From contig NZ_SMMH01000071.1 of assembly GCF_004634215.1 (NCBI RefSeq), forward strand, positions 1-5,461: DNA of 5,461 bases, in the 5' to 3' direction. This document shows, in pieces, positions 1-5,461 of the stretch (positions are counted from its first letter, which is position 1; every line of letters starts with the position of its first letter). The position numbers and the translations under genes are program-made. The notes beneath the pieces are model-generated. The model searched no databases and was not told the origin of the DNA. It saw only the letters and a list, made by a program, of their open reading frames with translations. The stretch is from Deinococcus fonticola (lineage in GTDB: Bacteria > Deinococcota > Deinococci > Deinococcales > Deinococcaceae).

Positions 1-35
1 AGCTTGAATTCGCGGCTGTGTAGTCGTCCGGGCAT
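1..35 (-). CDS. IS3-type transposase OrfA, first 11 codons only
   Basis: The minus-strand ATG at 35-33 opens a frame reading MPGRLHSREFK, cut by the window edge. The pattern of a short basic start followed by HS-x-EFK is typical of OrfA proteins of IS3-family elements, where it leads into a helix-turn-helix that binds the element ends. A purine-rich GGAGGGAG ribosome binding site lies at 50-43 (minus strand), seven bases before the ATG, which supports this start. In intact elements OrfA is joined to the DDE-domain OrfB by programmed frameshifting, but none of that is in view. The call relies on very few residues. Confidence 0.62.
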   Translation of the reverse strand, partial: MPGRLHSREFK

Positions 36-59
36 GGTCGGTCTCCCTCCATCTGTTGA

Positions 60-75
60 TCAGCCTACGGGCTGA
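60..75. other. Small perfect hairpin in the insertion-sequence leader
   Basis: TCAGCC and GGCTGA form a perfect 6-bp stem around a four-base loop. The hairpin lies between the element end and the ribosome binding site of the transposase frame. Some insertion sequences carry leader structures that limit transposase translation from outside transcripts. That role is only an inference here, and the stem is short enough to arise by chance. Confidence 0.25.
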
Positions 76-99
76 CCGGGGCGACATGCCTTGCTCCTC

Positions 100-119
100 T
101 GTCCGCGTTTTGGGGTTCA
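100..119 (-). repeat. Putative terminal inverted repeat of the insertion sequence
   Basis: The 20 bases starting at 119 on the minus strand begin with TGAA and contain CCCCAAAA and GGACA, in the style of IS3-family ends where transposase binds and cuts. The position is supported from the other side, because SbcD-like sequence begins immediately outside. The exact inner limit of the repeat cannot be set without the other end. Confidence 0.55.
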
Positions 120-710
120 CTCCAGACTTTGCAGGGCCCGGAAACCATCAGGACAGATCAGTTCGAAGGCTTCCACTATGTAGCCCTTGGACATCTCCAC
201 GAGCCTCAGCACGTGCCGCACCATGAACATATTCGTTATTCCGGTTCCATCATGAAGTACTGCTTTGATGAGGAAGCCCAGACGAAAGGTTTCCTCGTTG
301 TTGATATGGATGGGGAGGGGAGATGCTGTATCGATAGTCGGCGCCTGCGGCCGCCTAAAGATTTGCGCCGGATCCAGGGGCTGTTCAAGGAACTTCTGGA
401 CTCACCTGAGCAGTTTGGGGCTCCTGATGACTACCTGTCTGTCACATTACTGGATGACGGCCGAATCAAGGACGCCATGACCCTCTTGCGGCAGCGATTT
501 CCAAACATTCTCCAGATGCAATACCTCGATAGGTCAGGCCTTCAAGGCCAGTTGGAGGAACCCAGGGAGGCTACACAACTGGGTCAACTTGAGCTCTTCC
601 AGAAGTTTTACCAGGATGTATATGACCAGACACTCAACGAGCAGCAGTTGAGCGTCCTGACGGCCATTATCGAGCGGGATGCAGCGGCTCAGCAGGAGAG
701 GCCAGCATGA
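120..710 (+). pseudogene. sbcD: SbcD exonuclease subunit, 5'-truncated by the insertion sequence
   Basis: SbcD is the Mre11-type metallophosphoesterase subunit of SbcCD, which removes hairpins and processes blocked double-strand ends. What remains is about 196 residues, roughly the C-terminal half of a protein usually near 400. It begins with YVALGHLH (the histidines at 192-194 and 198-200), which is the last metal-binding motif of the family. The SbcD-typical YSGS-xx-KY-x-F block and the C-terminal capping region follow. The earlier motifs (D-x-H, GD-x-x-D, GNHD and the next histidine) are missing, so this fragment cannot be an active nuclease alone. The reading frame is open across the insertion-sequence boundary back to a stop at 57-59, but sequence before about 120 belongs to the element. 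A TTG at 129 is the only near start and has no good ribosome binding site. The stop overlaps the sbcC start as ATGA, showing the original operon. Confidence 0.9.
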
Positions 711-3700
711 GGCCACGGCGATTGACCATGACGGCGTTCGGTCCTTACAAGGACACGCAGGTCGTGAATTTCGATGAACTCGGGGAGAACGGCCTCTTTC
801 TCCTTCATGGTCCCACAGGAGCTGGAAAAACTTCCATTCTGGATGCCATCTGCGTGGCTTTATTTGGTGAATCGTCCGGTGACGAGCGAAAAGCCAAAGA
901 ATTCCGAAGTGACCTGGCAAGTGATCAGGCGGTGACGCGCGTCGAGTTCGACTTTTCAATGGGTCAACGGACGTTCACGATTTCACGCCAGCCTAGCCAG
1001 ACCTTGCCGAACAAAAAGACGCCGCTCCTGCATGAAGTGGAACTCTTGGAAACCACTGCGGTAGCCTCCGGGCAACCAGCAAAACTGTTGGGGACAGGCG
1101 TGGGGGCCGTCGAGAAACAAATCACTGAACTTCTCGGCCTGACCGGCTCCCAGTTCCGTCAGGTCGTGATTCTTCCGCAAGGCAAATTTCGCGAACTGCT
1201 GACTGCGGACAGTAAAACTCGGGAAGAAGTCCTGCGGGTTCTCTTCAATACGTCAGATCAGGCCCAACTGGAAAAGTCTTTAAAAAACATGGCGTCGGAG
1301 AATAAGACAGAAACCACCAGACTCCACGACCTGATTCAAACCCTGCTTCAGCGTTATGAAGCAGTGACGCTCACTGAGTTGGGCGGGAAACTCGGTAAAC
1401 TTGGCGCGGATATCGAGTCGATTGAGCCTGACCTGAAGGTCGCCAAAGGTGTCAGAGAAGCTGCCAAGAGCCAGCTGGACGCAGCCTCCCGGGTTGCCGA
1501 ACTTTTCCTTAAGCTTGAGAAAGCTGAGGAGGCCCAGCGGCGCCTGATTGAAGAGGCCCCACAACGTCACGCCCAGACCCACTTCCTGGAAATGGCACGA
1601 AGGGCAAGGGGACTGGAAAGTGAATTCATCCGCTTAGGAGGTCTCAGCGACCGACTACAGAAGGCTCAAAAGCAGTGGGAAGAGGCCCTGAAAAAATGTG
1701 CCCAGGCAACAGCGCTGGCGGAGGAAGCCGAAGCCGCTTATCAGTTGGAACAGAATCGGGAGTCGGAACGTGAGGCAGCCTCTCAACAAGTGCGCGCATC
1801 TGAAGAGTTGATCCGGAAGGTCGCGGAACTGAAAAAAGCGGTAGAAGCGCATCAAACGTTGCGGTTTGAGCATCAACAAGCGCACGCCCTCTACGAGGAA
1901 GTGCAGCGTAAAGTTGACGGCCTGAACCTGCCTGACCTTGAAACCAGGTTTCAGGAGTCAGAACATGCTCAGAACCGCCTCGACTGGATACAGTCTCGGC
2001 ACAAGCGACAACTGGAATTGCTGGAAGAACGCCATGCCTTGAATTTACTTGAAGGTCAAATCCTTCGACAACAGCAAGAAGTTGAAACGGCCAACGACCA
2101 GGCCGCGAGAGCGGAACGCCACTGGGCGATAGCGAAACGTGAACACGGTGAGCGGAGAATGCGTTTCCTTGATAGCCAGATTGGTCGACTGGCCAGCACT
2201 CTAAAACCGAATGAGCACTGTCCGGTTTGTGGGGCGCTCGAGCATCCCCATCCTGCTCCACAAACCGCGAGTAGCGTGACTGAAGAACAGCTCCAGCAAG
2301 CCCAGCTTGCGGAGGAAGAAGCGTATGAAGTTTTCCGTCAGCAGGGCGGTAGGGCATCTCAAATGATGGGTGAACTCATCCCCCTAACGGAACGAGCGAC
2401 AGTGCTCAGGGACAGGCTGGCAGATTCTCTGACTCTCTCCGTTGGCGAGATCGACCTTCAACGGCAAGCCCTGGAGTCCCAACTCCATGAGGTTCAACTT
2501 CTTTCAGAACAACGGGACAGCCGCCGACAGATGTACCTGGAAACACATGAGAAGGAAAGGGGGCTGTCAGAGCAACTTGAGATTCAACTGGCTGTGACAA
2601 AGTCCCTCGAGGGCAGAGTTCAGGAGCAGGCAACGCAGCTGGCTCGTCTCCGACAAGCCATACCTGCAGATCTCCACGAACAGGAAGTGGTAGGTCAACA
2701 GCTTGAAATAGCCAAGCGGCAACATGCATCGCTTATGAGAGTGTTCGAGCTGACTCAACAGAGGTGGCAAGCAGCCCGGGAAAACAGAATAGCCAGTGAC
2801 CTGAACGAGCAGCGGGAACGGACGCTCCACGAGACGGAGGAAAGCCACTGGCGTGAGCAGCGGGAAAAAATACAGACGCTTCTGCAGACGAATGATTTCA
2901 AGGATCGTCAGGCGTACGAGCATGCCCTTCTACAGCCGGAGGCCTTCCAGGCTTTAGAGGAGCAGGTGATCGCCAGTGAACGAAACGTGGGTGAAGTGGA
3001 CAGCACCTGGCACCATGCTCAGGCTGCTGTCGCCCATCTAGAAAGGCCAGAACTGAATTTACTCAGTGAACGATTCACTCAGGCAGACCAGATGTACGAC
3101 AGCCTGCTTCAGCAGCACTCGAAACTGAAAGCGGACGCAGAACGGTTAAGTCAGGATCTGGCTGAGGTGACTCGGTTGGAAAGTCAATTCCAGCAGAAGA
3201 GTCAGGTCTCCAACCTGCTGACCGAACTAGCCGCGAATGCCAGCGGTAAAGGCGGAGCGCGAATCTCCTATCACCGGTATGTGTTGGCCTACTACCTGGA
3301 TGAGGTTCTGCGCCTGGCTTCTATCAGGCTTAAGGCCATGACCCGTGAGCGGTACGAGCTTCGACGCTCGAAAGATGAAAAAGGAGGCCTGGAAATTGAG
3401 TTATTTGACCATCACACCGGCCGTGCTCGTCCCACCCGGAGTTTCTCAGGTGGGGAAAGCTTCCAGGCTGCGTTGGCGCTGGCCTTAAGTCTAGGCGAAG
3501 TCGTCCAACACAGAACTGGTGCACATTACCTGGAAACGGTATTCATTGATGAGGGATTCGGATCACTCGACTCAGAAGCCCTTGATCTGGCAATGGAGTG
3601 CCTTGCAGAACTTCAGGAGCATGGACGTTTAGTAGGTGTCATCTCACATGTTCAGGAACTTCAGCAGTACATCCCGGCCCGCCTCGAAATCATTCCGTCA

Positions 3701-3736
3701 CAACAAGGAAGTAAGGCGAGATTTGTTATTGTTTGA
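707..3736 (+). CDS. sbcC: SbcC, ATPase subunit of the SbcCD nuclease (Rad50-type SMC-like protein)
   Basis: SbcC is the cytoplasmic Rad50-like ATPase that pairs with SbcD, gating its nuclease and holding DNA ends. The 1009-residue protein is full length for the family. Walker A is GPTGAGKTS at 35-43 and the Q-loop is LPQGKF at 156-161. Long glutamate- and glutamine-rich coiled coils flank a CPVC zinc hook at 505-508, close to the exact middle. The ABC signature is SFSGGES at 912-918. Walker B is VFIDEG with D948 and catalytic E949, the D-loop is SLD at 953-955 and the H-loop histidine is 981. The ATG at 707 has AGGAGAG six bases upstream (694-700) and overlaps the sbcD stop, so the two were translationally coupled. 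No frameshift or missing key residue is visible. Its usual partner is truncated immediately upstream and its native promoter lies beyond the insertion sequence, so expression and function are uncertain. The last roughly five codons are AT-rich like the following gene. Confidence 0.97.
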   Translation: MRPRRLTMTAFGPYKDTQVVNFDELGENGLFLLHGPTGAGKTSILDAICVALFGESSGDERKAKEFRSDLASDQAVTRVEFDFSMGQRTFTISRQPSQTLPNKKTPLLHEVELLETTAVASGQPAKLLGTGVGAVEKQITELLGLTGSQFRQVVILPQGKFRELLTADSKTREEVLRVLFNTSDQAQLEKSLKNMASENKTETTRLHDLIQTLLQRYEAVTLTELGGKLGKLGADIESIEPDLKVAKGVREAAKSQLDAASRVAELFLKLEKAEEAQRRLIEEAPQRHAQTHFLEMARRARGLESEFIRLGGLSDRLQKAQKQWEEALKKCAQATALAEEAEAAYQLEQNRESEREAASQQVRASEELIRKVAELKKAVEAHQTLRFEHQQAHALYEEVQRKVDGLNLPDLETRFQESEHAQNRLDWIQSRHKRQLELLEERHALNLLEGQILRQQQEVETANDQAARAERHWAIAKREHGERRMRFLDSQIGRLASTLKPNEHCPVCGALEHPHPAPQTASSVTEEQLQQAQLAEEEAYEVFRQQGGRASQMMGELIPLTERATVLRDRLADSLTLSVGEIDLQRQALESQLHEVQLLSEQRDSRRQMYLETHEKERGLSEQLEIQLAVTKSLEGRVQEQATQLARLRQAIPADLHEQEVVGQQLEIAKRQHASLMRVFELTQQRWQAARENRIASDLNEQRERTLHETEESHWREQREKIQTLLQTNDFKDRQAYEHALLQPEAFQALEEQVIASERNVGEVDSTWHHAQAAVAHLERPELNLLSERFTQADQMYDSLLQQHSKLKADAERLSQDLAEVTRLESQFQQKSQVSNLLTELAANASGKGGARISYHRYVLAYYLDEVLRLASIRLKAMTRERYELRRSKDEKGGLEIELFDHHTGRARPTRSFSGGESFQAALALALSLGEVVQHRTGAHYLETVFIDEGFGSLDSEALDLAMECLAELQEHGRLVGVISHVQELQQYIPARLEIIPSQQGSKARFVIV

Positions 3737-3776
3737 GTTTGACATTAATACTATCAATTGCGCAGCCTAAGATTTT

Positions 3777-3781
3777 AGGAG
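3777..3781 (+). promoter_or_regulatory. Ribosome binding site that fixes the start of the repeat-protein gene
   Basis: AGGAG lies eight bases before the ATG at 3790. The frame is also open upstream to a TTG at 3733 that overlaps the sbcC stop. The 19 residues between have no comparable ribosome binding site, so the ATG is the better start. Confidence 0.7.
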
Positions 3782-3789
3782 ATAAGAAT

Positions 3790-5346
3790 ATGTCGAAGAA
3801 TATTACTGTTTTGTTGCGATTGTCTGACATTGTATTTACCGATCACTCTCGATACCATTTAGAGTATTTCGATGAGATAGAGGCGGATTACGATGATATC
3901 TATATAGAATATGGCATAACCAATATAAATTTTGTAGAGATAATTGATGGAAACGGAATATTTAATGTAGAATATGATAGTTTGGGTAGACAGATTGAGT
4001 CGAGAAGTTTGACCTTGAAACTTGAACAAATAGAGCAAATAGCAGGAATCACTATTGAAAAAAGTGTTTTAGAAATCATAACTGAAAATGATAGGTTAGA
4101 GATATCGGCCGAGTTTCAGAAGAGTTACTCTAGAAGCATTAAAACATCTAATGGGATTAAAAAATTACGATGTAAGATTAATTACACCTCTATGGAGGCC
4201 AACCCCGCATTTGCTGCATTAAAATTTGGTTTAATTAAAGATGACCCTGAATTATTAAGAGCAATCATTGAAGGGGGATTTTTAGAGGATTTAATCTACC
4301 TCATCAGGAACGAGTATACACAATACAATAACATATTATCTGATATTTCTCAGCATTCAATAAAAATTCGGTTTTCAGATACTAGTAATCTCAAAGATCT
4401 TGCAAATAGTAATAATGTAGTTGCCAAAGAATTTATAGCTTTATCATATTTAACCCCATCTGATATTTTAGACATACTAGCATTAGATAGTATGCCAAAG
4501 ATAAGGCAATTGGTTGCCGAGAATATAAATACTTCAGATGAGAGCTTAAAGATTTTGAGTAAAGATCGTTTGACGGCTGTCGTTAAGGCCGCGCGAAAAA
4601 CAAAGATTAAAAAGAATGTTCTAGCCTTCTATTACAAAATATCATCCATTGATGATTTAAATTGTTACAAATATATGTCATCAAAATATATTTTCGATTC
4701 AGATGATTCTATGCTAATCAATTATATTCTAAGGGTTAATTGTGACAAAAAAATTCCAAAGGAATTCTTTAGTGATAAAAATAAATATATCAAGCTCATC
4801 TGTGCTACTAATAAGGATTCTCCAGAAGAGATCTTGCGTCGATTGGCTTCTGGTGGCAACAAAGAAGTAAAGCTTGCTGGCATTAACAACCCCAATATGC
4901 CTTTAGATATCTTTGCCCAATTGGCAAAAGACAAGAATATCGATGTAAGGAGGGCTGTTGCCAGGAGTTCCAGGACGCCTCTAGATGTCTTTGTCCAACT
5001 GGCGGAAGATGAGGATGGTTATGTAAGGCAGTTTATTGCTGAGAACCCTAATACACCTCTAGATCTTCTCGCCCAATTGGCGGAAGATGAGGATGTTGAT
5101 GTAAGGAGGGCTGTTGCCAGGAGTTCCAGGACGCCTCTAGATGTCCTTGCTCAAGTGGTGGAAGATGAGGATTCCGTTGTAAGGTGGGCTGTTGCTAGGA
5201 ATCCTAAGACGCCTCTAGATCTTCTCAACCAATTGGTGGAAGATGAGGATTCCGATGTAAGGCTGGCTGTTCTCAGCAACCCCAATCTACCTCTAGATAC
5301 CCTTGCTCAAGTGGTGGAAGATGAGGATCTCGAGCTGACGGCCTGA
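3790..5346 (+). CDS. LRV-type repeat (solenoid) protein of unknown function
   Basis: This 518-residue protein has no signal peptide or membrane segment that I can see and is probably cytoplasmic. Residues 1 to about 120 are acidic, with alternating hydrophobic residues suggesting beta structure, and I do not recognise them. From about residue 212 the chain can be laid out in 26-residue units: 212-237, 238-263 and 264-289 are degenerate, a 44-residue irregular stretch follows, and 334-515 holds seven consecutive units. The late units follow VRRAVARxPxTPLDxLxQLxEDED, which matches leucine-rich repeat variant or HEAT-like helical repeats that usually bind other proteins. The cysteine cluster of the iron-sulphur LRV protein of Azotobacter is absent. 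The gene is on the same strand as sbcC, starting 53 bases after its stop with no terminator between, so co-transcription is possible. The N-terminal two thirds is about one third G+C, unlike sbcC, suggesting lateral transfer. The protein ends three residues into a further repeat, so it may be 3'-truncated. Confidence 0.85.
   Translation: MSKNITVLLRLSDIVFTDHSRYHLEYFDEIEADYDDIYIEYGITNINFVEIIDGNGIFNVEYDSLGRQIESRSLTLKLEQIEQIAGITIEKSVLEIITENDRLEISAEFQKSYSRSIKTSNGIKKLRCKINYTSMEANPAFAALKFGLIKDDPELLRAIIEGGFLEDLIYLIRNEYTQYNNILSDISQHSIKIRFSDTSNLKDLANSNNVVAKEFIALSYLTPSDILDILALDSMPKIRQLVAENINTSDESLKILSKDRLTAVVKAARKTKIKKNVLAFYYKISSIDDLNCYKYMSSKYIFDSDDSMLINYILRVNCDKKIPKEFFSDKNKYIKLICATNKDSPEEILRRLASGGNKEVKLAGINNPNMPLDIFAQLAKDKNIDVRRAVARSSRTPLDVFVQLAEDEDGYVRQFIAENPNTPLDLLAQLAEDEDVDVRRAVARSSRTPLDVLAQVVEDEDSVVRWAVARNPKTPLDLLNQLVEDEDSDVRLAVLSNPNLPLDTLAQVVEDEDLELTA
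4789..5334 (+). repeat. Seven tandem 78-bp units encoding 26-residue LRV-like repeats
   Basis: Units start at 4789, 4867, 4945, 5023, 5101, 5179 and 5257 with no indel. Each begins with a Val or Ile codon, usually GTA-AGG, and carries a central PLD (PEE in the first unit) and an acidic EDED-type end in the later ones. The first unit is divergent and AT-rich. The last five are close copies of one another and have higher G+C, as expected if the array grew recently at its 3' side. A partial eighth unit (L-T-A) precedes the stop. Confidence 0.92.
4942..5145 (+). repeat. 48-bp exact direct repeat, 156 bp apart, inside the array
   Basis: Positions 4942-4989 and 5098-5145 are identical over 48 bases, covering the [15 protein letters not shown] part of units two and four counted from 4867. 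A second exact match of 28 bases joins 5145-5172 to 5301-5328, again 156 bp apart. The period is thus two repeat units, pointing to duplication or gene conversion of a two-unit block. Confidence 0.9.
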
Positions 5347-5362
5347 CACAAAGTATGAGAAA

Positions 5363-5420
5363 ACGTCCCCGATAGGGGACAATTTCTGTTTATGACGACA
5401 AAAATAGTCTTCGGGGACGT
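5363..5420. repeat. 10-bp perfect inverted repeat able to compete with the local hairpins
   Basis: ACGTCCCCGA at 5363-5372 is the exact reverse complement of TCGGGGACGT at 5411-5420. Each arm is also part of its own local hairpin: 5365-5380, and 5411-5427 with TCGGGG and CCCCGA around a five-base loop. The two arrangements exclude each other. The region between the long-range arms contains a GGGGAC and the ATG at 5392. Confidence 0.6.
5365..5380. terminator. Compact GC hairpin after the repeat-protein gene, possible intrinsic terminator
   Basis: GTCCCC and GGGGAC form a perfect 6-bp stem around the loop GATA, starting 18 bases after the stop. It has an A-run before it and a T-rich but interrupted stretch (AATTTCTGTTT) after it. 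That is a plausible but imperfect terminator for either direction. The alternative is that it belongs to the end or leader of a mobile element starting here, since a new frame opens at 5392. Confidence 0.45.
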
Positions 5421-5461
5421 GCCCCGACTCTACCAGAATGTCCGGCCCTTCCTCAGCGCCC
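5392..5461 (+). CDS. Start of an unidentified reading frame, possibly a transposase (runs off the right edge)
   Basis: ATG at 5392 opens a frame of 23 codons without a stop, beginning [20 protein letters not shown]. The GDxPxLYQxxRPF style recalls the N termini of some DDE transposases of IS4/IS701-like elements, but this is recollection on too few residues to name a family. The ribosome binding site is weak: GGGGAC at 5375-5380 is 11 bases upstream and sits inside a hairpin. Base composition is back to G+C-rich, unlike the preceding gene. If it is a transposase, the element's end would lie in about 5329-5365. It could also be a chance frame. Confidence 0.35.
   Translation, partial: MTTKIVFGDVPRLYQNVRPFLSA

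Larger units (their letters stand above)
1..119 (-). mobile_element. Terminal part of an IS3-family-like insertion sequence (runs off the left edge)
   Basis: Read on the minus strand, the element begins at position 119 with TGAACCCCAAAACGCGGACA (119 to 100). This resembles the TGA...GGACA ends typical of many IS3-family elements. About 85 bases further in, a transposase-like frame starts behind a strong ribosome binding site, the usual layout of the left end of such elements. The right boundary is set by sbcD-homologous coding sequence resuming at about position 120. Only one end is visible, so neither the partner inverted repeat nor a target-site duplication can be checked. The family assignment rests on the end sequence and a dozen transposase residues. 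Confidence 0.72.

Noticed and set aside
129..710. An independent short SbcD-like protein starting at TTG 129.
   Set aside because: The start codon is weak, has no suitably spaced ribosome binding site, and the sequence begins in the middle of a conserved SbcD domain next to an insertion-sequence end. A truncated gene fits better.
1644..2357. Long open frame of 237 codons on the minus strand inside sbcC.
   Set aside because: It lies opposite intact, motif-bearing sbcC coding sequence, its product has no recognisable domain, and G+C-rich genes commonly give such antisense frames.
3739..3773. A promoter for the repeat-protein gene: TTGACA at 3739-3744 matches the -35 consensus.
   Set aside because: No acceptable -10 lies at 16-18 bases. 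The nearest, TAAGAT at 3768-3773, is 23 bases away and would leave almost no leader before the ribosome binding site.
3733..3789. TTG at 3733 overlapping the sbcC stop as the start of the repeat-protein gene.
   Set aside because: There is no ribosome binding site close by, while the in-frame ATG at 3790 has AGGAG at good spacing.
4789..5334. A CRISPR-like or intergenic tandem array, suggested by regular 78-bp repetition.
   Set aside because: The units are contiguous, in frame, without spacers, and vary mostly in ways that preserve a 26-residue protein repeat.

Overview
The window is bacterial chromosomal DNA built around the sbcDC operon, which encodes the SbcCD (Mre11-Rad50 type) DNA-end-processing nuclease. 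The sbcDC part has a G+C content that looks to be in the mid-fifties (by eye). SbcC is of the broadly distributed type found in several phyla, so I do not assign a genus.

Layout. Positions 1-119 are the end of an IS3-family-like insertion sequence. It is recognised from a terminal TGAA...GGACA inverted-repeat-like sequence and the first codons of an OrfA-type transposase on the minus strand. It abuts, in frame, the C-terminal half of sbcD (120-710), which has therefore lost most of its nuclease active site. sbcC follows with an ATGA overlap (707-3736). It is intact, with every ABC-ATPase motif and a CxxC zinc hook. After the sbcC stop the base composition falls abruptly to about one third G+C. 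A foreign-looking gene follows (3790-5346) that encodes a protein with an unrecognised N-terminal region and a solenoid of 26-residue leucine-rich-variant (LRV) type repeats. The last copies are nearly identical at the DNA level with a two-unit (156-bp) periodicity, and the array stops three residues into a seventh well-conserved unit. Positions 5347-5461 hold a compact hairpin, a 10-bp inverted repeat that could form a competing structure, and the start of another reading frame (5392 onward) that may be a second mobile element.

Together: this looks like a broken DNA-repair operon between a proven-looking IS end on the left and a possible one on the right, with a laterally acquired repeat-protein gene placed directly behind sbcC. 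Without an intact SbcD, SbcC here would lack its nuclease partner unless another copy exists. The repeat-protein gene is the least explained item. I see no evidence that it forms a system with sbcC beyond its position and same-strand orientation.
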